Below, piece after piece: positions 8,225 to 17,400 of a stretch of 64,000 nucleotides of DNA. Origin of the DNA: Ensifer sp. IC4062. GTDB lineage: Bacteria; Pseudomonadota; Alphaproteobacteria; Rhizobiales; Rhizobiaceae. The stretch lies in contig NZ_JADYVD010000014.1 of the NCBI RefSeq assembly GCF_020193575.1, positions 1 to 64,000 of the forward strand. The letters are read 5' to 3'. Each line of letters begins with the position of its first letter. Positions within the stretch are counted from its first letter, which is position 1. The notes below the pieces were generated by a model, which saw only the letters and a list, made by a program, of their open reading frames with translations, was not told the origin of the DNA and made no database searches. Position numbers and translations under genes: made by a program.

Positions 8225-9331
8225 ATGTACGTAGCCGTCAAGGGCGGAGAAACCGCCATTGCCAATGCCCACCGCCTTCTTGCCGATCGCCGCCGCGGCG
8301 ACCGGGCGCTGCCCTCGATCACCATCGAGCAGGTCGTCGAACAGCTCGGTCTTGCCGTCGACCGCGTGATGGCCGAGGCCTCGCTCTACGATTGCTCGCT
8401 TGCGGCCCTTGCCGTGCGCCAGGCGCGCGGCGACATGATCGAGGCGATCTTCATCCTGCGCGCCTACCGCACGACGCTGCCGCGCTTCGGCTATTCCGAG
8501 CCGATCGACACGGCGACGATGAAGGTCGAGCGGCGCGTCTCGGCGACCTACAAGGACCTGCCCGGCGGACAGCTTCTCGGCCCCACCTTCGACTACACCC
8601 ATCGCCTGCTCGATCCTTCGCTGATCGTGGACGAGACGGTCGTGGAGCCGGCGGCCAAGGAACCCGGCGAACACGTCATGCGGGTTTCCGACATTCTCGA
8701 TGGCGAAGGTCTGATCGAGGGAGACGGCGAGATGCCGGAAGGTCATGTGGCCGGCGACCTCACCCGCGAGCCGATGGAGTTCCCTATGCCGCGGGACCTC
8801 CGCCTGCAGGCGCTCGCCCGCGGTGACGAGGGCTTTCTGCTGGCGCTCGCCTATTCCACCCAGCGCGGCTACGGCCGCACCCACCCCTTCGTCGGCGAGG
8901 TCAGGATCGGTGAGGTCGAGGTCGAACTCGACCTGCCGGAGCTTGGCTTCGCCGTGTCGCTTGGCACAATCCGCGTCACCGAGTGCCAGATGGTCAACCA
9001 GTTCAAGGGCTCGGCGAAGCAGCCGCCGCAGTTCACCCGCGGCTACGGCCTTGTCTTCGGTCAGAGCGAGCGCAAGGCGATGTCGATGTCGCTCGTCGAC
9101 CGGGCGCTCCGGACCGACGAATTCAGCGAGGACATCGTCGCCCCCGCCCAGGACCAGGAATTCGTCATCTCGCATGCGGACAATGTCCAGGCGACCGGCT
9201 TCGTCGAGCATCTGAAGCTGCCGCACTACGTCGACTTCCAGGCGGAACTCGATCTGGTGCGGCGCATGCGCCGGGAATACGAGGCCGCCCGCACAGGCGG
9301 CGAGGACGGCATGAAGGAGGCCGCCGAATGA
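8225..9331 (+). CDS. phnI: C-P lyase core subunit PhnI
   Basis: A 368-aa protein of usual PhnI length. It opens with MYVAVKGGETAIANAH, the conserved PhnI N-terminus. Within the core complex PhnI acts as the nucleosidase-like subunit that, with PhnG, PhnH and PhnL, attaches phosphonate to the ribose C1 of ATP. The gene starts four bases after phnH and overlaps phnJ by four bases (ATGA), consistent with stoichiometric translation of the complex. Confidence 0.96.
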   Translation: MYVAVKGGETAIANAHRLLADRRRGDRALPSITIEQVVEQLGLAVDRVMAEASLYDCSLAALAVRQARGDMIEAIFILRAYRTTLPRFGYSEPIDTATMKVERRVSATYKDLPGGQLLGPTFDYTHRLLDPSLIVDETVVEPAAKEPGEHVMRVSDILDGEGLIEGDGEMPEGHVAGDLTREPMEFPMPRDLRLQALARGDEGFLLALAYSTQRGYGRTHPFVGEVRIGEVEVELDLPELGFAVSLGTIRVTECQMVNQFKGSAKQPPQFTRGYGLVFGQSERKAMSMSLVDRALRTDEFSEDIVAPAQDQEFVISHADNVQATGFVEHLKLPHYVDFQAELDLVRRMRREYEAARTGGEDGMKEAAE

Positions 9332-10221
9332 ACGACCTTGCCACCTACAATTTCGCGTATCTCGACGAACAGACGAAGCGGATGATCCGCCGGGCGATCC
9401 TGAAAGCGATCGCCATTCCCGGCTATCAGGTGCCGTTCGCGTCTCGCGAAATGCCGATGCCCTATGGCTGGGGCACCGGCGGCGTACAGGTGACCGCCTC
9501 GATCCTCGGGCCGGACGACGTCTTGAAGGTGATCGACCAAGGCGCCGACGACACCACCAATGCCGTCTCGATCCGCGCCTTCTTCCAGAAGGTCGCCGAT
9601 GTCGCCGTCACCACGAAGACGAAGGAGGCGACGATCATCCAGACCCGCCACCGCATTCCCGAGGAGACGCTGAAGGAAGGGCAGACGCTCGTCTATCAGG
9701 TGCCGATCCCCGAGCCTCTGCGCTTCCTCGAGCCACGCGAGACCGAGACACGCAAGATGCATGCGCTCGAGGAATACGGGCTCATGCATGTGAAGCTCTA
9801 CGAGGATATTGCGCGCAACGGTCACATCGCCACGACCTATGCCTATCCGGTGAAGGTCGAGGGTCGCTATGTCATGGACCCGTCGCCGACACCGAAATTC
9901 GACAATCCGAAGATGCACATGTCGGAAGCCCTGCAGCTCTTCGGCGCCGGCCGCGAAAAGCGTATCTATGCCGTGCCGCCCTATACCGAGGTGGTCAGCC
10001 TCGACTTCGAGGATCATCCCTTCGAGATCCAGAAATTCGACAAGCCCTGCGCGCTCTGCGGCGCCGAGAACGTCTATCTCGACGAAGTAGTGCTCGACGA
10101 CAAGGGCGGGCGCATGTTCGTCTGCTCCGATACCGACCATTGCGAAGACCGGCGCGCGCACGGCCATGCCGGACACATGCTCGCCCGTCCAACGCCAGAA
10201 AGCCAGGAGGCCGCAGAATGA
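9328..10221 (+). CDS. phnJ: Alpha-D-ribose 1-methylphosphonate 5-phosphate C-P lyase PhnJ (radical SAM)
   Basis: A 297-aa protein, starting with MNDLATYNFAYLDEQTKR at the ATG overlapping the phnI stop. The C-terminus has the PhnJ cysteine pattern C-x2-C-x21-C-x5-C at residues 241, 244, 266 and 272. In the characterised enzyme three of these hold the 4Fe-4S cluster for S-adenosylmethionine cleavage and the other forms the thiyl radical that breaks the C-P bond, releasing methane (from methylphosphonate) and a cyclic ribose phosphate. All four Cys are present, so the enzyme should be active. Four-base overlaps flank it on both sides. Confidence 0.97.
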   Translation: MNDLATYNFAYLDEQTKRMIRRAILKAIAIPGYQVPFASREMPMPYGWGTGGVQVTASILGPDDVLKVIDQGADDTTNAVSIRAFFQKVADVAVTTKTKEATIIQTRHRIPEETLKEGQTLVYQVPIPEPLRFLEPRETETRKMHALEEYGLMHVKLYEDIARNGHIATTYAYPVKVEGRYVMDPSPTPKFDNPKMHMSEALQLFGAGREKRIYAVPPYTEVVSLDFEDHPFEIQKFDKPCALCGAENVYLDEVVLDDKGGRMFVCSDTDHCEDRRAHGHAGHMLARPTPESQEAAE

Positions 10222-10994
10222 GCGCCGTTCCGCTTCTCAAAGTCAACGACGTCTCGAAGTTCTACGGCAGCCGTATCGGATGCCGTAACGTCTCGTTCGA
10301 GCTCTATCCGGGTGAGGTGCTGGCGATCGTCGGCGAATCCGGTTCCGGCAAGACGACGCTTCTGTCGTGCCTCTCGACCCGGCTGATGCCGACCTCGGGC
10401 ATCGTCGAATACCATATGCGCGACGGGCAGTACCGCGATCTCGCCCGCATGGGCGAGGCCGAGCGGCGCTTCCTGATGCGCACCGACTGGGGTTTCGTCC
10501 ACCAGAATCCGGCCGACGGATTGAGAATGACGGTTTCGGCCGGCGCCAATATCGGCGAGCGGCTGATGGCCGTCGGCGACCGCCACTACGGCAACATTCG
10601 CGCGACGGCAAAAGACTGGCTCACCCGCGTCGAGATCGACGACGACCGGATTGACGACCAGCCGCGCGCCTTTTCCGGCGGCATGCGCCAGCGCCTGCAG
10701 ATCGCCCGCAATCTCGTGACCTCACCTCGCCTCGTCTTCATGGACGAGCCGACCGGCGGCCTTGACGTCTCGGTGCAGGCTCGCCTGCTCGACCTCGTGC
10801 GCGGGCTCGTTCATGACCTCAGGCTTGCGGCGATCATCGTTACCCACGACCTCGCCGTCGCCCGCCTTCTGTCGCACCGGATGATGGTGATGAAGGATGG
10901 TGCCGTCATCGAGCAGGGCCTCACCGACCGGGTGCTCGACGATCCGCGCGAGCCCTACACCCAGCTTCTCGTCTCTTCGATTTTGCAGGTCTGA
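10218..10994 (+). CDS. phnK: C-P lyase complex ABC-type ATPase PhnK
   Basis: A 258-aa ABC-family ATPase from the ATG at 10218, overlapping phnJ by four bases. Visible are Walker A GESGSGKTT, the signature FSGGMRQRLQ, Walker B RLVFMDEPTGGLD and the H-loop VTHD. Despite its transporter-like fold, PhnK docks on PhnJ of the C-P lyase core; no permease gene is nearby. Members also resemble oligopeptide transporter ATPases, but the operon position settles the assignment. Confidence 0.95.
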   Translation: MSAVPLLKVNDVSKFYGSRIGCRNVSFELYPGEVLAIVGESGSGKTTLLSCLSTRLMPTSGIVEYHMRDGQYRDLARMGEAERRFLMRTDWGFVHQNPADGLRMTVSAGANIGERLMAVGDRHYGNIRATAKDWLTRVEIDDDRIDDQPRAFSGGMRQRLQIARNLVTSPRLVFMDEPTGGLDVSVQARLLDLVRGLVHDLRLAAIIVTHDLAVARLLSHRMMVMKDGAVIEQGLTDRVLDDPREPYTQLLVSSILQV

Positions 10995-11041
10995 CGCATG
11001 ATCCCGAAAAGTGATTTCCGGTCTTCGGACAAGTTCATGGG
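10995..11041. repeat. Rhizobial palindromic intergenic repeat between phnK and phnL
   Basis: The spacer holds GCATGATCCCGAAAAGTG...TTCCGGTCTTCGGACAAGTTCATG, an imperfect palindrome bounded by CATGA and TTCATG. It matches from memory the CATGATCCCGAAAAGTGG/CCGGTTTTCGG element scattered through Rhizobiales intergenic regions. It interrupts an otherwise overlapping operon and could form a processing or attenuation hairpin. Confidence 0.65.
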
Positions 11042-11059
11042 CAAAGGAAAGTAAAAGTC

Positions 11060-11767
11060 ATGGCTACTCCACTTGTTGTTTCAGAAGTCGCCAAAAGCTT
11101 CACCATGCACTTGCGTGACGGCGTCCGCCTGCCGGTGGTCGCCAATGTCTCCTTCTCGGTGAAGGCCGGCGAATGCGTCGTGCTCGGCGGGCCCTCGGGC
11201 GTCGGCAAGAGCTCGATCCTCAAAATGCTCTACGGCAACTACGGCGTCGACGAAGGCCAGATCCTGATGGAGCATGACGGCCGATTGGTGAACCTTGCGA
11301 CGGCGGAGCCGCGCACCGTGCTCGAAGTGCGTCGCACGACGCTCGGCTATGTCAGTCAGTTCCTGCGCGTCGTGCCGCGGGTCTCTGCGCTCGATATCGT
11401 TGCTGAACCGCTGCAGGCGCGTGGCGTCGCCGCCGAGGAGGCACGCGAAAGGGCGGCCGAACTGCTTGCGAAGCTCAACTTGCCAAAGGAACTCTGGGCC
11501 TTGCCGCCGGCCACCTTCTCCGGCGGTGAGCAACAGCGGGTCAATATCGCCCGTGGCTTCATCACCGACCATAAGATCCTGCTGCTCGACGAACCGACCG
11601 CCTCGCTCGACGCGAAGAACCGCGCCGTCGTCGTCGAGATGATCGCCGAGAAGAAGGCGGAAGGCACGGCGCTGGTCGGCATCTTCCACGACGAAGAAGT
11701 GCGAGACGCGGTTGCCGACCGCATCATCGACGTCTCCGAATTCTCGCCAAGGAAGCAGGCGGCATGA
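11060..11767 (+). CDS. phnL: C-P lyase complex ABC-type ATPase PhnL
   Basis: A 235-aa ABC-type ATPase with Walker [10 protein letters not shown], signature [10 protein letters not shown], Walker [13 protein letters not shown] and an H-loop HDEEVRD. PhnL is required with PhnG, PhnH and PhnI for the first ribosyl-transfer step. AAGGAAAG upstream gives a good ribosome site. It follows phnK after a 65-nt spacer filled by a palindromic repeat and overlaps the next gene by four bases. Confidence 0.94.
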   Translation: MATPLVVSEVAKSFTMHLRDGVRLPVVANVSFSVKAGECVVLGGPSGVGKSSILKMLYGNYGVDEGQILMEHDGRLVNLATAEPRTVLEVRRTTLGYVSQFLRVVPRVSALDIVAEPLQARGVAAEEARERAAELLAKLNLPKELWALPPATFSGGEQQRVNIARGFITDHKILLLDEPTASLDAKNRAVVVEMIAEKKAEGTALVGIFHDEEVRDAVADRIIDVSEFSPRKQAA

Positions 11768-12378
11768 GCCAGAAACTCGGGATCGAACCCTTCATCCACC
11801 CGACCGCAAGCGTCGTGAATTCGACGCTCGGCCGCTACACGGAAGTCCAGGAGCGCTCGCGTCTCGACGAGGTCGACTTCGGCGACTATTCCTACATCAT
11901 GCAGGACGGCTCGATCTGGTGCGCAACGATCGGCAAGTTCGTCAACGTCGCCGCCGCGGTACGCATCAATGCCACCAACCATCCGACCTGGCGTGCGACG
12001 CTGCACCACTTCACCTATCGCGCACCGATATATTGGGACGATGCCGACCTCGACCATGACCTTTTCGCCTGGCGGCGCCAGAACCGGGTGACGATCGGCC
12101 ATGATGTCTGGATCGGCCACGGCGCGACGATCCTGCCGGGGGTTACAGTCGGCAACGGCGCCGTTATCGGCGCCGGAGCCGTGGTATCCAAGGACGTCGC
12201 CCCTTACACGATCGTCGGCGGCGTTCCGGCAAAACTCATCCGCGAGCGATTTACCGCCGAGATCGGCCGAGGCATGGATCGGCTCGCCTGGTGGGATTGG
12301 GAGCACGCAAAGCTACGGCGCGCGCTCGACGATTTCCGCCATCTGACCGCCGAGGAATTCCTCGTCCGCTACGGTTGA
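11764..12378 (+). CDS. Phosphonate-cluster hexapeptide-repeat acetyltransferase
   Basis: A 204-aa protein of the LbH acyltransferase fold. Irregular hexapeptide repeats run from residue ~10 to ~165 (e.g. [40 protein letters not shown]), with a conserved catalytic-type His in the NATNHPTWR region. It belongs to the hexapeptide family often linked to phn operons, whose members resemble xenobiotic or chloramphenicol acetyltransferases. It may acetylate aminoalkylphosphonates for detoxification or to prepare them for C-P lyase; that is inference. The start ATGA overlaps the phnL stop. Confidence 0.88.
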   Translation: MSQKLGIEPFIHPTASVVNSTLGRYTEVQERSRLDEVDFGDYSYIMQDGSIWCATIGKFVNVAAAVRINATNHPTWRATLHHFTYRAPIYWDDADLDHDLFAWRRQNRVTIGHDVWIGHGATILPGVTVGNGAVIGAGAVVSKDVAPYTIVGGVPAKLIRERFTAEIGRGMDRLAWWDWEHAKLRRALDDFRHLTAEEFLVRYG

Positions 12379-12379
12379 T

Positions 12380-12976
12380 CTACTGCCCGTTCACCAGCTT
12401 CAGGATAAGCTGGTGAACATTGCCCCCGTCGCTCATCTCGACACGGTCGAAATCACGACTGCGCTGCCGCTGGGCGAGAGAAAGCGCGCCGAGGCGCTTT
12501 GTCAGTTCGGTCCTGATTTTGCTGCAGGCCGGATCATCGGGCACAGTCAGGCCGACTGACGTGCTTTCGATCTGGCGCACCATGTCCTTGATGAAATCGC
12601 CATGCACCCGCTCATGCTGGTGCACCCCGGCGATGAACGTCTCCCAATTCTCCCGCGCACCTTCCGGCAATGCCTTTGCCGGCTTGGGCAGCATATAGGT
12701 GATCGTAAGCTTAGGCCGCGCGGTCGAGAGGACGCAGGCGTCGCCCTGCGGCTCGTATTTCCGCGTCCAAGTCAACTTGAAATCCGTATGCGCGATTGCG
12801 CGAACCGGGCCCAGCTTCGGCCCCCGCTCACCGATCGATGCGTAGAGCTCGGCGCCGGTCTCTCCCGAAATGGCGTAGGTTCGCACTTTCTCGACGGCCT
12901 GCCATTCGGCGCGCGCAACGGCAGGCAATGCCGCCACGCAAGCCGCCACCAGACAAGAACGAACGGCTGCCCCCAC
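12380..12976 (-). CDS. Secreted DUF922 protein with HExxH motif
   Basis: A 198-aa protein with an N-terminal signal peptide (cleavage around VARA-EW, residue 23). The body matches DUF922, a family of putative zinc proteases; residues 121-125 read HERVH, a full HExxH motif. Two Cys (about 81 and 150) could form a disulfide in the periplasm. It converges on the phn operon, with stop codons two bases apart, and has no evident partner. Substrate unknown. Confidence 0.8.
   Translation of the reverse strand: MGAAVRSCLVAACVAALPAVARAEWQAVEKVRTYAISGETGAELYASIGERGPKLGPVRAIAHTDFKLTWTRKYEPQGDACVLSTARPKLTITYMLPKPAKALPEGARENWETFIAGVHQHERVHGDFIKDMVRQIESTSVGLTVPDDPACSKIRTELTKRLGALSLAQRQRSRDFDRVEMSDGGNVHQLILKLVNGQ
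12389..12418. other. Perfect 12-bp hairpin at the convergent phn / DUF922 junction
   Basis: GTTCACCAGCTT and AAGCTGGTGAAC form a perfect 12-bp stem with a six-base loop, inside the last codons of the DUF922 gene and just past the phn operon end. No T-run follows on either strand, so it is not a classical intrinsic terminator, but it may block transcription or protect the 3' ends of both convergent messages. Confidence 0.6.
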
Positions 12977-13045
12977 GAAATTCCCCCTACAAACCGATAC
13001 GGCACTCTATACGTTCATCCCTGCCGGACGAGCCCCGGTGCGAGT

Positions 13046-13585
13046 TTAGTTGACGGCGTTGAGCGTCATCGACGTGCCGGCAGCAGCGATATTGAGCCCG
13101 AGCTGACCGGTTACGCTGATCGCCTGCAGATGGATCGAACCGGCGGTTCCGCCGATGAGCACATTGGCACCAACGCCGGCGCCGACGGTGGCTTCAGCCG
13201 ACGCACCTTGGTAGATGCCGCCCAGGGATCCGCGGTGATAGCCGGCGGTCGGCGCCAGCACCGCCCAGATCAGCCGGCTGCGCGTGGTGAAACCGAGATC
13301 GACGCCGAGTTTCCTGATCTCGCCCTGATAGTGATCCGAAGCCTCGCCGGCGAGGGTAGACCGGAAGACGCAATCGACTTCCTTGGCAGAGCCAAGAACA
13401 TAGCCGGCGCCAGCGCCGATGTTGCAGTCGAGATAGCCGATCTTCACGCCCCCATGCAGATCCGGCTCCAGCGCCGGCGCCGGTGCCGGAGCCGGATAGC
13501 TTGGGAAGTCGGCGGCATTGGCGGCCGTCGCCCCCGCGAGAACCAGCGCCGCGACCGACGCCTTCACGGCAAAACTCTTCTTCAT
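13046..13585 (-). CDS. Exported DUF992 protein
   Basis: A 179-aa protein starting at the ATG at 13585 with GGAGA six bases upstream; the longer frame to 13717 is not supported. Signal peptide residues 1-23 (KKSFAVKASVAALVLAGATAANA, abridged) are followed by a Pro-Ala linker (APAPAPAL). The rest is Gly-rich with repeated amphipathic strands (GVKIGYLDCNIGAGAGYVLGSAK), matching the alphaproteobacterial DUF992 family, probably an envelope beta-sheet protein. Function unknown. Confidence 0.85.
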   Translation of the reverse strand: MKKSFAVKASVAALVLAGATAANAADFPSYPAPAPAPALEPDLHGGVKIGYLDCNIGAGAGYVLGSAKEVDCVFRSTLAGEASDHYQGEIRKLGVDLGFTTRSRLIWAVLAPTAGYHRGSLGGIYQGASAEATVGAGVGANVLIGGTAGSIHLQAISVTGQLGLNIAAAGTSMTLNAVN

Positions 13586-13818
13586 AATGGTCTCCTTTTC
13601 GGGATCGGCAACGGTGGCCCGCGCTCGGTCGTCAGCAAACAAAGCGCAGGAAGGGTGGTAGGAATCGCATCGTTGGCTGCCGATTGGGCTTTTCCAAGGC
13701 AAGCCGATCCGCGACAACGAAAAGACGCTACCGGCCTGCCCTCATGAGCGTTTTCCACAACGCCACATGAGCTTACGAGGTCGCCGCCCCTTTTTGGGGC
13801 GCTATGATGAAGGTGATG

Positions 13819-14364
13819 TCAACCGGTCGCCAGGATCGCCACGTAGGCAAGCACCGTGACAATCAATCCCCGAAAAGCAAGATTGACGAAGCGGTATTTG
13901 CTGCACGCGATCGACGCGAGGGCGTCAGCATTGTCGATATATTGCTGAAACAGATAGGCCGTTTCGCCGCCCGTCGCCGCTTTGCGAAACGCATCGCGAT
14001 GCGACAGCCAGCCGCCCCAGAAGAGTGTTGTCGACGTCGCGCTTTTTCGTGGCAGAACGACGAGGATCGCCGAAATGATCGAAAAGATTGAAGCAAGCGC
14101 CAGCAATGCCGATAAAATCATCGCCAATGGATCATCGCCCAGATAACGTTGCCAAGTAAATACGTTTCTTCCCTCAGCCGAACTGATCAGAAAGGCGAAC
14201 ATGAAGGTGAAGATGTAAGCCGCCTTCTGGTCCGACATCTTTATTTGGTCGTAAAAGACGTCGTTAATCTTTCGGATATGATCGTAATAGGCGCTTGGTC
14301 CTAGCTCCAGCGGCAATACTTCATCCGAAAGGTCAATGTTGTATAGATTTTCGCTAATCCCCAT
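13819..14364 (-). CDS. Three-TM protein resembling the Pycsar effector TM family (PycTM / DUF5706-like)
   Basis: A 181-aa protein with three predicted membrane helices at residues ~46-62, 80-104 and 161-179. A cytoplasmic N-terminal segment ends in DQKAAYIFTF; helix 2 ends LVVLPRK; a segment with LFWGG, a Tyr/Gln-rich helix (YLFQQYIDNADALASIACSKYR) and a last helix follow. This order, the D-x-KAA entry to helix 1, the LP-R exit from helix 2 and the KYR before helix 3 agree with the membrane effector family of Pycsar anti-phage systems, which depolarise the membrane when bound to cyclic pyrimidine nucleotides. No pyrimidine cyclase is adjacent; the divergent neighbours are a FecR protein and a CHASE2 cyclase. 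Assignment is by memory of family layout. Confidence 0.5.
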   Translation of the reverse strand: MGISENLYNIDLSDEVLPLELGPSAYYDHIRKINDVFYDQIKMSDQKAAYIFTFMFAFLISSAEGRNVFTWQRYLGDDPLAMILSALLALASIFSIISAILVVLPRKSATSTTLFWGGWLSHRDAFRKAATGGETAYLFQQYIDNADALASIACSKYRFVNLAFRGLIVTVLAYVAILATG

Positions 14365-14497
14365 TTAAACCAGTCCCCTCGCACTGTTTCCCTCTTAATA
14401 CACCGTCGCGATAAAAAAAGCCGTCGCACCACAGGGAACTTGACTTTTTTCTCCTAAAAATCCACTGGATTCGCAAGAACGAGGGTGGGACTCGGCA

Positions 14498-17400
14498 ATG
14501 AGGGGACGTTTTTCGGGGGTCATGTTTGCCGCCACGGTGGTGCTTGCGCCGTGGCCGACGCTTGCCGAGCCGATTCCACGACCGGCCCCCTCAGCCGGCT
14601 CCGTCATCGCCCGCAAATCCGGGGAGGAGGTGCGCTTCGTCGACGTCTCCAAGTGGCGGGTCGTTGACCTCGCGCAGGACCTGCTCCCAGGCGACGTCTT
14701 GCGCACCAACGCGGTGGGCGCGCTCGCCGTCCTCTTCAAAGACCACACCCAGATCCGACTCGGACGCAACACCGCCTTGCGCGTCAAACAGATCGGCGCG
14801 GGCGAGTCCAACCTGGAACTGCAGTCAGGCACGATCTGGGCGCGCGCGGAGCGTGGCGGCGAAGGCCTGAAGATCGACACGCCCGCCGCAACCGCCGCCA
14901 TCCGCGGAACGGACTGGACGCTCACCGTCGGCGGCGACGGCAAGACCTCGCTGGTCGTTCTCGAGGGTGTTGTCGAGCTCAGCAACGCCTATGGCAGCGT
15001 GACGGTGAAGCAGGGCGAAGGCGCCGTCGCGGCGATCGGCAGCGCGCCAACGAAGATCGTGATCATCACGCCAAAGGACCGCGAGCAGATGCTCTTCCAT
15101 CTGTCGCTGCGCAACGCTTTCGTCTGGATGCCGGCGACACCGCTTAGCGTTCCGCAGATGCGGCGTGAGCGCGCACGGATCGAGGCAGAGCCGGAAGCCT
15201 CACGCTCGACCGAGGACTGGCTAGCGCTTGCCGAAATCTATCTGTCGCTGAACGGCCGCCAGAAGGCGCAAGCCGCGCTTTCGGAAGCGACCAGACGTGG
15301 CCTTACTGGCACACAGGTTGCTCGTGCCGACCTCATCCGCGCGTTGATCGCCGGCTCCTCGAACCAGTATCGGGAGGCGGCTCGTCTGTTTTCGAAAGCC
15401 GAACGCGGCCTCGACCCGAGCCGCCGGACGATCGCTGCCTATGGCGGCTATTTCGCGCGCGGGCTTGCTGACCCCAATCGGGTGGAGGAGCCGCCGCGCA
15501 ACGCAAGCGGCCGCTATGCTGGCATGGCACAGGCCTGGACCGCAGGTTTCCGGGAAAACATTCCCGCAGCGATCGAGGTGATCAAAAGGGCCGAGCAGAA
15601 ATATCCCGACGATCCGACATTGCCGGCAGCGCGCGCGCAGCTTGCCATGCTGCTCGATGACCGCGACGAGTTGCGCGACGGCGTCGAACGGGCGCTTGCG
15701 ATCGATCCGAACGATCCGACCGCACTCGAGGCCCGCGCCCACTATCGCTATCATATCGACAACGATCTCGAGGGCGCCCTCGCCGACCTCAACAAGGCGC
15801 TGGAGACTGCCCCGGGCTCCTCTTCCATCTGGAATTCCCTGGGTCTGGTTCAGGGTGTGCGCGGCGACAACCGGGCCGCAGAGGCCGCCTTCAAGCAAGC
15901 GATCGCGCTCGACCCGCTGGACCCGGTCGCGTATGCGAACCTTGCCGTCCAGTATCTCGACGAAACGCGGATGGCCGAGGCAAAGCGTGAGCTCGATACC
16001 GCCCTTGCCGTCGATCCTTCTTTCGATATCGCTCTGGTGGCGCGCGGCCGTTATCACCTGCAAAACGGCGACGTAGACAAGGCGGTCGAGGACCTGCTCG
16101 CGGGCTCGACGGCCAATCCTTCCTATTCCAATGCCCAACTCCTGCTCGCCGCTGCACATTATGAAAAGGGTGACCGCGTCCCGGCGGCTCAGGCACTCGA
16201 CAATGCCGACAGGCTCGATCCGAATGATCCGGTCGTGGCCACGGTCAGAACTGCCATCGCCATCGACGCCTATGACGCCGACGCCGCGATCCGCAACGCC
16301 CAGGAGGCGATGCGCCGAACCCGCGCCAAAGGCGGCGACACGGCGGCGCTCGGCGCCAACCAGGAGGAGGGATCGACCCTCAACGACGCGTTTCGCCTCC
16401 AGGGACTCGATGCCTGGGGACAATTTTACGGTGATGCCGTCTTTGATCCCTTCACCGCCGCAAGCTATGTTGACCAGGCGGTCCGCGGCAGCGTCAATCC
16501 GTTCTTCAACACGTTCGATTTCGCCGCCAACGCGATCACGAACTCGGTGAACCCCACCAGTTTCTCGGCTCTGATCCAAGGGCTGCTGATCGATCCGCAC
16601 ATGCTCGCCAGCCGCGAACGCACGGTCAATTTACTGCGTTCGCCTTTCTTTGAACTGGAGCTTGGCGGGGGCATCACAGCAAATGAAGACCAGGTAGGCT
16701 GGATTGGCGAGGCGGCGGTTCGGGGATTCACGGTCTCTCCGTTCCCGATCAGCATCTTTGCTACCCTGCAATGGGAAGAGCCACGCGACACGATCGACCG
16801 CGACGCGGGACCGGCGATCGATCGCGAAACGCGCGTCATCGGCGGCAACGGTTACCTGACGGCGACGCCGTCCCCCGATGACAGGATCGTCGCGTTTCTG
16901 AACATGGCCGACGTGGACGACAGCCAAAATATTTTCGACCAATTTGATCCGGACTTCTTCGTGAACACTGACCGGCTGAAGGACATCGACTCCTCGAACC
17001 TCATCTCGGGGGTCGCCTGGAGCCACACTTTTGGCTTCCGAAATGTCGCCAACGCGGCCTTCTTCTTTAGCGACCGGGACATCCTTGATACGTCGCGCGT
17101 GGTTCTGTCGGACGTAGCCTTCCCCGATCTGGGTCGCATCAGGAGTGAGCAGAGCGAGACGAGTTACATCGGTGCGTTGAACCACCTATATGGCGACGGT
17201 GATCTGACGTGGCGCTACGGTATCGAGGCCGGAAAGGTCGACACGGACCTTAGAACAGATATCAGTGTTCTGACAGTTCCGCTTCCGCCTGACATCAACT
17301 CCTCGATCCAAGCCGTGGCCAAAGCCTACGTCGACGGCCTCTACGAAATCACGCCGGATCTTAAGGTCGAAGGCGCGCTGTTCGCCCGCTATATCGAGGA

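Noticed and set aside
10140-10994. An extended N-terminus for PhnK from 10140
   Set aside because: It lies inside phnJ; the ATG at 10218 with a 4-nt overlap gives the normal PhnK length.
15221-16600. A 459-aa minus-strand frame
   Set aside because: Antisense shadow of the FecR-TPR gene, no ribosome site and no recognisable domain.
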